A DNA stretch of 64,000 nt from Pelomonas baiyunensis. GTDB lineage: Bacteria; Pseudomonadota; Gammaproteobacteria; Burkholderiales; Burkholderiaceae_C. Shown here in pieces: positions 32,202 to 41,187 of this stretch; the first letter of the stretch is position 1; each line of letters begins with the position of its first letter. Both the position numbers and the translations under genes were made by a program. Location of the stretch: the NCBI RefSeq assembly GCF_043555935.1, contig NZ_JBIGIB010000002.1, positions 496,001-560,000 of the forward strand, given 5' to 3'. The notes beneath the pieces were generated by a model. It searched no databases. It was not told the DNA's origin and saw only the letters and a list, made by a program, of their open reading frames with translations.

Positions 32202-32585
32202 ATGCGACACAAACGCGCCATACCCAACCGCTCCTTCCGCGTTGCCGACCAGATCCAGCGCGATCTGGCGGAGCTCATCCGCGAGTTGAAGGACCCGCGC
32301 ATCGGCATGGCCACCATCAGCGCGGTCGAGGTCACGCCGGACTACGCCCACGCCAAGGTGTTCTTCTCGGTGCTGGTCGGCGACCCGGCTCAGACCCAAG
32401 AGGCACTGAACGAGGCCGCGGGCTACCTGCGCAACGGCCTGTTCAAGCGCCTGCAGATTCACACCGTGCCGACGCTGCACTTCCAGTTCGACCGCACGAC
32501 CGAACGTGCGGCCGAGATGAGCGCGCTCATCAGCAAGGCCAACGCGACGCGTGCGGCCGACGAGGGCGAGGAGCCGAATGAGTGA
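32202..32585 (+). CDS. rbfA: Ribosome-binding factor A
   Basis: 127 residues; RbfA is a KH-like factor for maturation of 16S rRNA 5' end. The conserved stretches are RVADQIQRDLAELI, DPRIGMATISAVEVTPDYAHAKVF (split by normal family positions) and LHFQFDRTTE. The ATG at 32202 follows CAGGAAACCGCC and gives the usual N-terminus; the open frame further upstream runs into the terminator. Its last 8 bases overlap truB. Confidence 0.94.
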   Translation: MRHKRAIPNRSFRVADQIQRDLAELIRELKDPRIGMATISAVEVTPDYAHAKVFFSVLVGDPAQTQEALNEAAGYLRNGLFKRLQIHTVPTLHFQFDRTTERAAEMSALISKANATRAADEGEEPNE

Positions 32586-33561
32586 GTCGGGCGTGAACGC
32601 TGAGCTGGCCGCAGCGCCCGCGGAGCGCCCGGCACGCGTGCGCGTGCAGCGCCGGCCGCTGCATGGCGTGTTGTTGCTCGACAAGCCGTTGGGCCTGTCG
32701 AGCAACGACGCGCTGCAGAAGGCCAAGTGGTTGCTGCGTGCGGAAAAAGCGGGTCACACGGGGACGCTCGACCCGCTGGCCACCGGCCTGCTGCCGCTGT
32801 GCTTTGGGGCCGCTACCAAGTTCAGCCAGCTGAGCCTGGATGCCGACAAGCGTTACCTGGCCACCCTGGCCTTGGGCGTTCGCACCACCACCGGTGACGC
32901 CGAAGGTGAGGTGCTGGAGCGACGCGATGTCGACGGCATCACGCAGGCGCAAATCGCCGCCGCGTGCGCCGGGTACGTGGGTGAGATCGATCAGATGCCG
33001 CCGATGTACTCGGCCCTCAAACACGAAGGCAAGGCGCTGTACGAATACGCGCGCCAGGGCATCGAAATCGAACGCAAAAGCCGCCGGGTCACGATTCACG
33101 CCATCGACATCGTGGCCATGCACCCTGGCACCGTGACACTCGACGTTCGCTGCACCAAGGGCACCTACATCCGGACGCTGGCCGAGGACATCGGCGCGGC
33201 GTTGGGCGTGGGCGCCTCGCTGGCGGCGCTGCGGCGCACTGGCTCAGGCAGCTTGACGCTGCAGGGCAGCGTGACGCTGGCCCAGATCGAAGCGTTGCCG
33301 GACGACCAGCGAGCCGGCCTGCTCACCTCACCCGACTGCCTGCTGGCAGACGCTCCCGAATTGCGCTTGACCATGCCAGACGCCGTGCGATTCCTCTCGG
33401 GCTTGCGTCGCCGTGTCGAGGCGCCGGATGCCGAGCGCGTGCGCGTGTACGGCCCTGAAGCGCATGCCTTTCTCGGCAGCGCCCACATCACTGCCGGCGA
33501 GCTGATCGCCGATCGTCTGTTGACCCCGCCGGAGGTCCAGGCGCTGCTCGAGAAGCATTGA
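32578..33561 (+). CDS. truB: tRNA pseudouridine(55) synthase
   Basis: 327 residues. The enzyme forms pseudouridine 55 in the T-loop of tRNAs. The catalytic motif is GHTGTLDPLATG with Asp65, preceded by VLLLDKPLGLSSN, and followed later by MYSALKHEGKALYEYAR and KGTYIRTLAEDIG, all diagnostic of TruB. A C-terminal PUA-like domain extends to the end. The ATG at 32578 overlaps rbfA by 8 bp. The upstream part of the open frame belongs to rbfA in another frame. Confidence 0.95.
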   Translation: MSESGVNAELAAAPAERPARVRVQRRPLHGVLLLDKPLGLSSNDALQKAKWLLRAEKAGHTGTLDPLATGLLPLCFGAATKFSQLSLDADKRYLATLALGVRTTTGDAEGEVLERRDVDGITQAQIAAACAGYVGEIDQMPPMYSALKHEGKALYEYARQGIEIERKSRRVTIHAIDIVAMHPGTVTLDVRCTKGTYIRTLAEDIGAALGVGASLAALRRTGSGSLTLQGSVTLAQIEALPDDQRAGLLTSPDCLLADAPELRLTMPDAVRFLSGLRRRVEAPDAERVRVYGPEAHAFLGSAHITAGELIADRLLTPPEVQALLEKH

Positions 33562-33586
33562 ACCGGTTTTACTGAGAAGCACCACC

Positions 33587-35410
33587 ATGACCACCCCGAT
33601 CCGCAACATCGCCATCATTGCCCACGTTGACCATGGCAAGACCACCATGGTGGACCAGCTTCTGCGCCAAAGCGGCACCTTCGCCGACCACGAGAAGGTC
33701 GTCGACACCGTGATGGACAGCAACGCCATCGAACGCGAGCGCGGCATCACCATCCTGGCCAAGAACTGCGCGGTCAGCTGGGGCGGCACGCACATCAACA
33801 TCGTGGACACCCCCGGACACGCGGACTTCGGCGGTGAAGTCGAGCGCGCGCTGTCCATGGTGGACGGCGTGGTGCTGCTGATCGACGCCCAGGAAGGCCC
33901 GATGCCGCAGACCCGCTTCGTCACGAAGAAGGCGCTGGCTCTGGGCTTGAAGCCCATCGTTGTGGTCAACAAGGTGGACAAGCCGGGCGCCAAGTGCGAT
34001 GCCGTCATCAACGCTGCCTTCGACCTGTTCGCCAACCTGGGCGCGACGGACGAACAGCTTGACTTCCCGGTCGTCTACGCCTCGGGCATCAACGGCTGGA
34101 CTTCGCTGACCGAAGGCGCACCCGGCGAGAAGTGGGGCCCGGACATGTCCGCCCTGTTCGAGACCATCCTGAAGCACGTGCCGCCGCAGTCCGGTGACGC
34201 CAGCGCGCCGCTGCAACTGCAGATCTCGGCGCTGGACTTCTCGACCTTCGTCGGCCGCATCGGCGTGGGCCGCATCAGCCAGGGCACCATCAAGCCGGGC
34301 ATGCAGGTCACCGTGATGGAGGGCCCCGGCGGCAAGGCCGTCAATGGCCGCATCAACCAGGTGCTGACTTTCCACGGTCTGGACCGCGTGCAAGTGACGG
34401 AAGCCGGCCCGGGCAACATCGTGCTGATCAACGGCATCGAGGAGATCGGCATCGGCGTGACCGTGACCGACCCGGCCAACCCGGCCCCGCTGCCCATGCT
34501 GAAGGTGGACGAGCCGACGCTGACGATGAACTTCTGCGTCAACACCAGCCCGCTGGCCGGTCGTGAAGGCAAGTTCGTCACCAGCCGCCAGATCTGGGAC
34601 CGCCTGCAGAAGGAACTGCAACACAACGTGGCGCTGCGCGTGTCCGAAACCGACGAAGACGGCATCTTCGAAGTCTGCGGCCGGGGCGAACTGCACCTGA
34701 CCATCTTGCTGGAGAACATGCGCCGTGAAGGCTACGAGCTGGCCGTCTCCAAGCCGCGCGTGATGTTCAAGGACATCGACGGTGTGAAGAGCGAGCCCAT
34801 GGAAATGGTGACCGCCGACGTCGAAGAGACCCACCAGGGCGGCGTCATGCAGGCGCTGGGCCTGCGCAAGGGCGAGATGATCAACATGGAGCCGGACGGC
34901 AACGGTCGTGTGCGCCTGGAGTACCGCATCCCTGCGCGTGGCCTGATTGGTTTTGCCAACGAGTTCATGAACCTGACCCGCGGTTCGGGCCTGATTTCGT
35001 CCATCTTTGACGGCTACGAAGCCCACAAGGGTGAGATCGGCGGCCGCAAGAACGGCGTGTTGATCTCCATGGACGACGGCGAAATCTTCACCTACGCCCT
35101 GGGCAAGCTGGACGACCGCGGCCGTATGTTCGTGAAGCCCAACGACCCGGTCTACGAAGGCATGATCGTCGGCATCCACAACCGCGACAACGACCTGGTC
35201 GTGAACGCCACGCGCACCAAGCAGCTGACCAACTTCCGCGTCTCCGGCAAGGAAGACGCGATCAAGATCACGCCGCCCATCGACCTGACGCTGGAATACG
35301 GTGTGGACTTCATCGACGACGACGAGCTCGTCGAGATCACGCCCAAGAGCGTGCGCCTGCGCAAGCGCTACTTGAGCGAGAACGAGCGCAAGCGTGCAGC
35401 GCGCGCTTAA
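33587..35410 (+). CDS. typA: Ribosome-associated translational GTPase TypA/BipA
   Basis: 607 residues, equal to E. coli BipA. G1 is AHVDHGKTT (11-19), switch I ERERGITIL, G3 DTPGHADFGGEVER and G4 VNKVDKPGA. The BipA-specific C-terminal half includes RVMFKDIDG, GRVRLEYRIPARGLIGFANEF and LRKRYLSENERKR. It acts in 50S assembly and stress adaptation. It lies 25 bp after truB, extending the rimP operon, as in several Burkholderiales. A set of hairpins follows before the next gene. Confidence 0.96.
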   Translation: MTTPIRNIAIIAHVDHGKTTMVDQLLRQSGTFADHEKVVDTVMDSNAIERERGITILAKNCAVSWGGTHINIVDTPGHADFGGEVERALSMVDGVVLLIDAQEGPMPQTRFVTKKALALGLKPIVVVNKVDKPGAKCDAVINAAFDLFANLGATDEQLDFPVVYASGINGWTSLTEGAPGEKWGPDMSALFETILKHVPPQSGDASAPLQLQISALDFSTFVGRIGVGRISQGTIKPGMQVTVMEGPGGKAVNGRINQVLTFHGLDRVQVTEAGPGNIVLINGIEEIGIGVTVTDPANPAPLPMLKVDEPTLTMNFCVNTSPLAGREGKFVTSRQIWDRLQKELQHNVALRVSETDEDGIFEVCGRGELHLTILLENMRREGYELAVSKPRVMFKDIDGVKSEPMEMVTADVEETHQGGVMQALGLRKGEMINMEPDGNGRVRLEYRIPARGLIGFANEFMNLTRGSGLISSIFDGYEAHKGEIGGRKNGVLISMDDGEIFTYALGKLDDRGRMFVKPNDPVYEGMIVGIHNRDNDLVVNATRTKQLTNFRVSGKEDAIKITPPIDLTLEYGVDFIDDDELVEITPKSVRLRKRYLSENERKRAARA

Positions 35411-35493
35411 GCGCGGCCAGCAGGCTCGCGTTCCGCGGGAAAGTTGACCTCCCCGGCCTCCTCCAAGAGGGGGCACTAGTCAGATGACTGCCC

Positions 35494-35520
35494 GCGCCCC
35501 TCTTCAGGGGCGCTCTTCTT
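35494..35520 (+). terminator. Hairpin after typA, overlapping the leader of the next gene
   Basis: A perfect 8-bp stem GCGCCCCT-CTTC-AGGGGCGC (35494-35513) followed by TCTTCTT. It is a plausible weak terminator of typA. It ends only 8 bp before the EamA start codon and may hide that gene's ribosome site. A second inverted repeat AGTCA/TGACT lies just upstream (about 35478-35489). Confidence 0.55.
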
Positions 35521-35521
35521 G

Positions 35522-36400
35522 ATGAGTAACCGTCGCGCTGTGTTGCTGATGCTGCTGGTCACGCTGATGTGGAGTTCGGCGGGCGTGGTCACGCGGCATC
35601 TCGACGCAGCGCGCGGCTTCGAGATCACCTTCTGGCGCAGTGCATTCAACGCGCTGGCGCTGGTGCTGATCCTGGGCGTGATGCGGGGACGCGGCTTGTT
35701 CAGCCGCTTGCGCGATACGACCGTCTGGACGTCGGGCGTCTGCTGGGGCGTGATGTACACGGCCTTCATGGTCGCCCTGTCCTTGACGACCGTGGCCAAC
35801 GTGCTGGTCACCATGTCCCTCGGCCCCTTGCTCACCGCGTTGCTGGCGCGGGTGTTTCTGAAGCAGGCCATCGCGCTGCGCACCTGGATCGCCATCGCGG
35901 TGGCCAGCATTGGCATTGCGTGGATGTTCGGCCAGCAGGCCGATGCGCGTGGCGGGCTCGCGGGTGTGGCCGTGGCCTTGGCGGTGCCTCTGGCGGCTGC
36001 CGTCAACTGGTGCCTGCTTCAGAAGGCAGGCGAAACGGACGGCGCCGACATGCTGCCGGCCGTGCTGCTCGGGGCGGTGTTGTCGGCCGGCGCCACGCTG
36101 CCCTTGGCCTGGCCGTTGCAGGCGCAGACCCATGACCTGGCGCTGCTGGGCTTTCTGGGCGTGTTCCAACTGGCGGTGCCTTGCCTGCTGGCGGTGCGTT
36201 TGACGCGCGAACTGCCCGGGCATGAGTTGGCCCTGCTCGGCCAGGCGGAAACGCTCTTGGGCGTCCTCTGGGCTTGGGTGTTCGCGGGCGAACACCCTGG
36301 CACCGCTGCACTCATCGGCGGTAGCCTTGTCCTGCTGGCGTTGCTGGCCAACGCGTGGCTCGCGCCGCCCTCGGATTCCTTGGTATCGAAAAACACATGA
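35522..36400 (+). CDS. EamA-family (DMT) transporter
   Basis: 292-residue inner-membrane protein with about ten hydrophobic helices arranged as two EamA repeats. The start of repeat 1 is seen in LMLLVTLMWSSAGVVTRHLD and the second-repeat feature in GQAETLLGVLWAWVFAGEHPG, typical of drug/metabolite exporters (RhaT/YdcZ group). The substrate is unknown. The ATG at 35522 is preferred over the adjoining TTG at 35519. No Shine-Dalgarno is obvious and a stable hairpin sits immediately upstream, so expression may be low or coupled. The stop overlaps the next gene (ATGA). Confidence 0.88.
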   Translation: MSNRRAVLLMLLVTLMWSSAGVVTRHLDAARGFEITFWRSAFNALALVLILGVMRGRGLFSRLRDTTVWTSGVCWGVMYTAFMVALSLTTVANVLVTMSLGPLLTALLARVFLKQAIALRTWIAIAVASIGIAWMFGQQADARGGLAGVAVALAVPLAAAVNWCLLQKAGETDGADMLPAVLLGAVLSAGATLPLAWPLQAQTHDLALLGFLGVFQLAVPCLLAVRLTRELPGHELALLGQAETLLGVLWAWVFAGEHPGTAALIGGSLVLLALLANAWLAPPSDSLVSKNT

Positions 36401-37515
36401 ACGACTTGCTTCCGCCCCTCGTGTCCGACGGCCAGATCGTGGCGTCGGTGAATGGCTGCCTGGGCCTGATCACCCTGAACCGGCCGCAAGCCCTGAATGC
36501 CCTGTCGCTGGGCATGGTGCGCGACATCACCACCTTGCTGCAGCACTGGGCGAGTCGGCCCGAGATCCAGGCCGTGGCCGTGCTGGGCGCGGGGCGCGAG
36601 GGCAAGCCGCCGGCGTTCTGTGCGGGGGGCGACATCCGCTTCTTCCACCAGGCCGCCCATGCCGGTGACGCCTCACTGGAAGACTTTTTCACCGAGGAAT
36701 ACCGGCTCAATCACCTCATCCATGCCTACCCGAAGCCGTACATCGCGCTGATGGACGGCATCGTCATGGGCGGCGGCATGGGCATCAGCCAGGGTGCCAA
36801 GCTCCGCGTGCTGAGCGACCGGTCCAAGCTCGCGATGCCTGAGACCGGCATCGGCCTGTTCCCGGACGTCGGCGGCGGCTACTTCCTCGCCCAGTGCCCC
36901 GGCCATGTGGGCGAATGGATGGCACTCACGGGCCATGCGATTGCCGCCGGAGACGCCATCGAATGGGGTCTGGGTGACGTCTACGTGCCTGCTGCCCAAT
37001 GGCCGGACCTGGTGGCCGCGCTCACCACTCGCCCGCAGCCCACGGCCGAGCACGTGGTCGCGACCGTGATGGAGCGGGCCGACCTGGCGCCTGCGTCCGA
37101 CCCCAAGGCGGCTGCCGAGCGCATCGACCGCCACTTCGGCGCCGCGTCGGTGGCCGAGATCCTGGCCTCACTTGACGCCGCCGGTGATGACTGGGCGCGC
37201 GACACCGCTCAGACGCTGCGCAAGCGGTCGCCCGTCATGATGGCGGTGGCGCTGGAACTGGTGCGCCGGGGCCGTCACCTCAGCCTGGCGGAGGACCTGC
37301 GGCTGGAACGCGACCTGGTGCACCACAGCTTCCATCTGCGTGGCGGCGCCACCGAGAGCGAAACCGTGGAAGGCATTCGCGCCCTTGCCGTGGACAAGGA
37401 CCACGCGCCGCGCTGGCGCCCCGGCAACGTCGCCGACGTGGACCCGGCCGAGGTGGCGCGGTTCTTCGTGAGCCCGTGGGCGGCGGCTGAACATCCGCTG
37501 AAGGATCTGAAGTGA
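36397..37515 (+). CDS. Enoyl-CoA hydratase/isomerase-family protein, 3-hydroxyisobutyryl-CoA hydrolase-like
   Basis: 372-residue crotonase-fold enzyme. The motifs GLITLNRPQALNALS, FCAGGDIRFFH (oxyanion hole), IALMDGIVMGGGMGIS and MPETGIGLFPDVGGGYFLA are those of the HIBYL-CoA hydrolase subgroup (ECH_2), which is longer than true enoyl-CoA hydratases. This enzyme releases 3-hydroxyisobutyrate in valine catabolism; the other genes of that pathway are not in the window, so the assignment is by motif only. The ATG at 36397 overlaps the EamA stop; the protein ends 4 bp into the acyltransferase gene. Confidence 0.88.
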   Translation: MNDLLPPLVSDGQIVASVNGCLGLITLNRPQALNALSLGMVRDITTLLQHWASRPEIQAVAVLGAGREGKPPAFCAGGDIRFFHQAAHAGDASLEDFFTEEYRLNHLIHAYPKPYIALMDGIVMGGGMGISQGAKLRVLSDRSKLAMPETGIGLFPDVGGGYFLAQCPGHVGEWMALTGHAIAAGDAIEWGLGDVYVPAAQWPDLVAALTTRPQPTAEHVVATVMERADLAPASDPKAAAERIDRHFGAASVAEILASLDAAGDDWARDTAQTLRKRSPVMMAVALELVRRGRHLSLAEDLRLERDLVHHSFHLRGGATESETVEGIRALAVDKDHAPRWRPGNVADVDPAEVARFFVSPWAAAEHPLKDLK

Positions 37516-39473
37516 CCCGCCTGGCGGAGCCCGCAGGCGTGGCGCACCGCTTGAACCTGGGCATCCAGGGCCTGCGCGGGGTGGCCATCCTGTTGGTGCT
37601 GCTGAACCACGCCGAAGTGCCCGGCTTCGGTGGCGGCTTCGTCGGCGTCGACGTGTTCTTTGTGATCTCTGGCTACCTGATTGGTGGCCTGCTGCTGCGC
37701 GAACTGGATCGAAACCAGCACATCGACCTGTGGGCTTTCTACGGCCGCCGCGTGCGGCGGTTGCTGCCAGCCGTGGCGGTGTTGATGGCAGTCACCTTGG
37801 TCGGGGTGCGCTGGCTGTACGCCCCCCAGGAGCAAGACGAGCTTTTTTCCTCGATGCGTGCCGCGGCGCTGTACGCCATCAACCTCTGGTTCGCCAGTCG
37901 CCCGACTGACTACTTCGGTGGCCATACCGAAGCCAATCCGCTGCTGCACCTCTGGTCGCTGGCGGTGGAAGAACAGTTCTACCTGTTCTGGCCGTTGCTG
38001 CTGATCGCCACCGCCCGAATCGCCCGGCTGGGCGCCCGGGCGGCGACCACGGCACTGGTGTTGGGGCTGGGGAGTCTCAGCTTCACGGCTTGCGTGTGGA
38101 TGTCCCTGGTCAACTACAAGTACGCCTTCTTCCTGACGCCGTTTCGCATCTGGGAATTCGCCGTCGGCATGGCGGTGATGCTGATCGCCCCCAAGGTCAC
38201 TGCGTGGCGGCCTGCGGTCGTGTCGGCGCTCGGTGCGGTGGCCGTGGTTGTGCTGGCGGTTGTGTCCTGGGGGTTTGAAGGGCGCATGCGATACCCAGGG
38301 GCCTGGGCAGCCATTCCGGTGCTGTGCGCGGCTGGTTTGCTGATCGTCGCTCAGCAGCAGCAATCGACCTCGGTGGGCCGCTTGCTGCAGATGCGTTGGC
38401 TGCGCTGGGTGGGAGACAGTTCCTACTCGATCTACCTGTGGCACTGGCCCGTGCTCATCTTGTTGACCATGCTGGTGCCGCAGCCCGGCGCGTGGTGGAC
38501 GGGCGGCGCCATCGCGTTGTCGATTGGTCTGGGCTGGTTGTCTTACCGTGGCGTGGAGCAGCCCTTCATCCATGTCCGGCTGCAGGGCTGGTCACCCAAG
38601 CAAATCAACGCGGCAGGACTGGCGCTGTGTGTGCTGCTGGTCGGTGCCACACAAGGCATTCGGCGCCAGGTCACGGTTGGGCCGGAGCAGCAAGCGTTCA
38701 TCCAGGCCGCGCGCTGGGACCAGGTCGAGAAGACAGGTTGCCTCGTGTTGGCTCCGGCTGTGGACCAGCCGCCTTGCGAGTTCGGTCCGGCGGATGCCCA
38801 GCGCACCGTGGTGCTGTTCGGTGATTCGCATGCCGCCCAATGGTTTCCCGCCCTGCGGCGGCTGGCCGACGAGCAAGGGTTTCGCTTGCACGTGTTGACC
38901 AAATCCGCGTGCCCGTCCGTGTCGGCGCACGTGGCGGTGTACACGACGTTCGCCCCCTATCGCGAGTGCGACGTCTGGCGCGAGCGCATGTTCGAAAGGG
39001 TTGAAGCCCTGAAGCCAGACGTCATTTTGCTGGCCAACTCGACAGGCTACGAGTTGTCCCTGGACATCTGGAAATCTGGCTTGGCGGACACCGTGACCCG
39101 GTTGAAACGAACCGGTGCCGCCATCGGCTATCTGCGTGACATTCCCTTTCCGGGCTTTGATGTGCCCCTGTGCCATGCACGGGCGGCTTGGCGCGGCTGG
39201 TCGTTGGGGGAGGCCTGCACCTATGCGGCCGCGGAAGAAGAGCGCCGGATCGGTGGCTGGGTGAGGACCGAACTCGCCACGCTGAGCCCGCACGGCGTGC
39301 GCTATATCGACCTCAGCGCCCACCTGTGCCAGTCCAGCGCTTGCCCCACTTCGGCGGAGGGCCGGGTGTTCTTCAAGGATCGGAATCATTTGACTGAAGC
39401 CTTCTCAAGCGACCTTGCCCCAGTGCTGAAGCCGATCCTATCTGAACTCATTCCTCCCAACCCTTCGCCATGA
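37512..39473 (+). CDS. Acyltransferase 3-SGNH fusion protein (OafA/YrhL family)
   Basis: 653 residues. The N-terminal acyltransferase-3 membrane domain (about 1-370) begins GIQGLRGVAILLVLLNH and has FVGVDVFFVISGYLIGG and a YGRRVRRLLP block. The C-terminal periplasmic SGNH domain (about 420-650) shows VVLFGDSHAAQWFPAL (nucleophile Ser) and DRNHLTEAF (catalytic Asp/His). Such proteins acetylate O-antigen, capsule or other envelope glycans. The start codon is GTG at 37512, overlapping the crotonase stop. Neighbouring genes give no clue to the acceptor; there is no polysaccharide cluster here. Confidence 0.92.
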   Translation: MTRLAEPAGVAHRLNLGIQGLRGVAILLVLLNHAEVPGFGGGFVGVDVFFVISGYLIGGLLLRELDRNQHIDLWAFYGRRVRRLLPAVAVLMAVTLVGVRWLYAPQEQDELFSSMRAAALYAINLWFASRPTDYFGGHTEANPLLHLWSLAVEEQFYLFWPLLLIATARIARLGARAATTALVLGLGSLSFTACVWMSLVNYKYAFFLTPFRIWEFAVGMAVMLIAPKVTAWRPAVVSALGAVAVVVLAVVSWGFEGRMRYPGAWAAIPVLCAAGLLIVAQQQQSTSVGRLLQMRWLRWVGDSSYSIYLWHWPVLILLTMLVPQPGAWWTGGAIALSIGLGWLSYRGVEQPFIHVRLQGWSPKQINAAGLALCVLLVGATQGIRRQVTVGPEQQAFIQAARWDQVEKTGCLVLAPAVDQPPCEFGPADAQRTVVLFGDSHAAQWFPALRRLADEQGFRLHVLTKSACPSVSAHVAVYTTFAPYRECDVWRERMFERVEALKPDVILLANSTGYELSLDIWKSGLADTVTRLKRTGAAIGYLRDIPFPGFDVPLCHARAAWRGWSLGEACTYAAAEEERRIGGWVRTELATLSPHGVRYIDLSAHLCQSSACPTSAEGRVFFKDRNHLTEAFSSDLAPVLKPILSELIPPNPSP

Positions 39474-40504
39474 ACCCGATGCAGTCCGAAGGCCTGGGCA
39501 TTGCCAGCCCCTGGCGCCTCTCCGTGGCGCCCATGATGGACTGGACGGATCGGCATTGCCGTTACCTCCATCGTCTGATCACCCGCCACGCCTTGCTGTA
39601 CACCGAGATGGTGACCACGGGCGCGTTGATTCATGGCGACCAGGGGCGGCATCTCGACTTCAACGCCGAGGAGCATCCGGTGGCATTGCAGCTGGGCGGC
39701 AGTGAGCCCGACGACCTGGCCGCGTGCGCCAAACTGGCCGAGCGCTGGGGTTATGACGAGGTGAACCTGAATTGCGGCTGCCCGAGCGAGCGTGTTCAGA
39801 AAGGGGCCTTTGGTGCCTGCCTGATGAACGAGCCGCAGTTGGTGGCCGATTGCGTGAAGGCCATGCGGGATGCCACCGCGCTGCCGGTCACGGTCAAGCA
39901 CCGGATCGGTATCGACAAGATCGAGAGCTACGAGTTCGTGCGCGACTTCGTGGGCACCGTGGCCGCGGCTGGCTGCGAGGTGTTCATCGTCCACGCGCGC
40001 AACGCCTGGCTGCAGGGCCTCAGCCCGAAGGAAAACCGCGAAATTCCGCCGCTGCGCTATGAGATCGTGGCCCAGCTCAAGTGTGACTTCCCGGGGCTCA
40101 CCATTGCCGTCAACGGCGGCCTCAAGACGCCTGACCAGATTGCCGAGCAACTGCGCGTGGTGGACGGCGTGATGATCGGCCGCGAGGCTTATCACGAGCC
40201 GTGGAGCATGTCGCAGTGGGATTCGCGCTTCTTCGGCCAGCCCGACCCCGCGCCCGACCGCGAAGCCGTGGAAGACGCGTGGCTGGACTACCTGGACCGC
40301 GTGCATGCGTCCGGGCGCTCCTGGGCGCATGCGATGCGCCACGCGTTGGGCCTGTGGAACGGCACACCCGGCGCGCGCCGTTGGCGCCAGGTGTGGAGTG
40401 ACCATCGGCTCAAGGCCTTGCCGCCGCGCGACGTGGCGGCGCAGGCGCGTGCGGCGCGGCTGTCGGGCGTTGCCGCCGAAAGCGCGGTGCGCGGAGCCGC
40501 GTGA
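39470..40504 (+). CDS. dusA: tRNA-dihydrouridine(20/20a) synthase
   Basis: 344-residue FMN enzyme of the DusA subgroup. Motifs: SVAPMMDWTDRHCRY, YTEMVTTGALIHGD, NLNCGCPSERVQKGAFGACLM (with the catalytic Cys), VTVKHRIGID and FIVHARNAWLQGLSPKENREIPPLRYE, a DusA-specific segment. The C-terminal helical tRNA-binding domain is present. The ATG overlaps the acyltransferase stop by 4 bp. It is followed after 6 bp by the ogt gene, in a run of genes likely transcribed together from the EamA gene. Confidence 0.95.
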   Translation: MNPMQSEGLGIASPWRLSVAPMMDWTDRHCRYLHRLITRHALLYTEMVTTGALIHGDQGRHLDFNAEEHPVALQLGGSEPDDLAACAKLAERWGYDEVNLNCGCPSERVQKGAFGACLMNEPQLVADCVKAMRDATALPVTVKHRIGIDKIESYEFVRDFVGTVAAAGCEVFIVHARNAWLQGLSPKENREIPPLRYEIVAQLKCDFPGLTIAVNGGLKTPDQIAEQLRVVDGVMIGREAYHEPWSMSQWDSRFFGQPDPAPDREAVEDAWLDYLDRVHASGRSWAHAMRHALGLWNGTPGARRWRQVWSDHRLKALPPRDVAAQARAARLSGVAAESAVRGAA

Positions 40505-40510
40505 CGCACC

Positions 40511-41104
40511 GTGTCGAGTGACGGTTCGCCTCAGGGAATGACCGAGGCCGCCCTGGCTGGCGGCTTGGGCGCTTGCGTGTTTGACACCGATCTGGGCCCG
40601 TGCGGGTTGGTCTGGAGCGAGTTGGGCGTGGTGGCCAGCCGCTTGCCGCCGGTCAGCTGGGCCGACCTCGAGCGCCGGTACCCCCAAGCCCAACCCGTGC
40701 AGGAAGCGAACCTCCCGGACGCGATGCAGCGCGTGGTGGCCGGTGTTCGCGACCTGTTGGCCGGCCGTCGGGCTGACTTGAGCGACGTGGTGCTGGACGA
40801 GCGCGACGTGCCGGCGTTTCATCGGCAGGTGCATGCGCTGACGCGGGCCATTCCCCAGGGCGAGACCCGCACCTATGGCGAGTTGGCCGTGGCGTTGGGG
40901 CAGCCAGGCGCGGCGCGCGCCGTGGGGCGGGTGCAGGCGGAGAATCCGTTTCCGCCCATCGTGCCTTGCCACCGCGTGATGGGCGCCAGTGGCGCGCTGA
41001 CTGGCTTCTCTGCGCCCGGCGGCGTGGTCACCAAGCAGCGGCTGCTCGTGCTGGAGGCCCGCGCCGTGGGCCAATGGGCGGGCGAGCAACCCGCACTGTT
41101 CTGA
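40511..41104 (+). CDS. ogt: Methylated-DNA-[protein]-cysteine S-methyltransferase
   Basis: 197 residues. Suicide repair of O6-alkylguanine. The active site is IVPCHRVMGASGALTGF with Cys153, preceded by the helix-turn-helix segment IPQGETRTYGELAVALGQPGAARAVG. An N-terminal ribonuclease-H-like domain completes the Ogt layout. The start is uncertain: GTG at 40511 or ATG at 40538; neither has a good ribosome site, so coupling to dusA is likely. Its frame stays open past the DEAD helicase start region but stops at 41104. Confidence 0.9.
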   Translation: MSSDGSPQGMTEAALAGGLGACVFDTDLGPCGLVWSELGVVASRLPPVSWADLERRYPQAQPVQEANLPDAMQRVVAGVRDLLAGRRADLSDVVLDERDVPAFHRQVHALTRAIPQGETRTYGELAVALGQPGAARAVGRVQAENPFPPIVPCHRVMGASGALTGFSAPGGVVTKQRLLVLEARAVGQWAGEQPALF

Positions 41105-41187
41105 CGCGGACGGCAGCAACCTGCACCCCGCTGCATGAGCCTGCGGCAGGCGATGTCAGAGGGCGGCGGCAGCGCCGACAATCGGGC

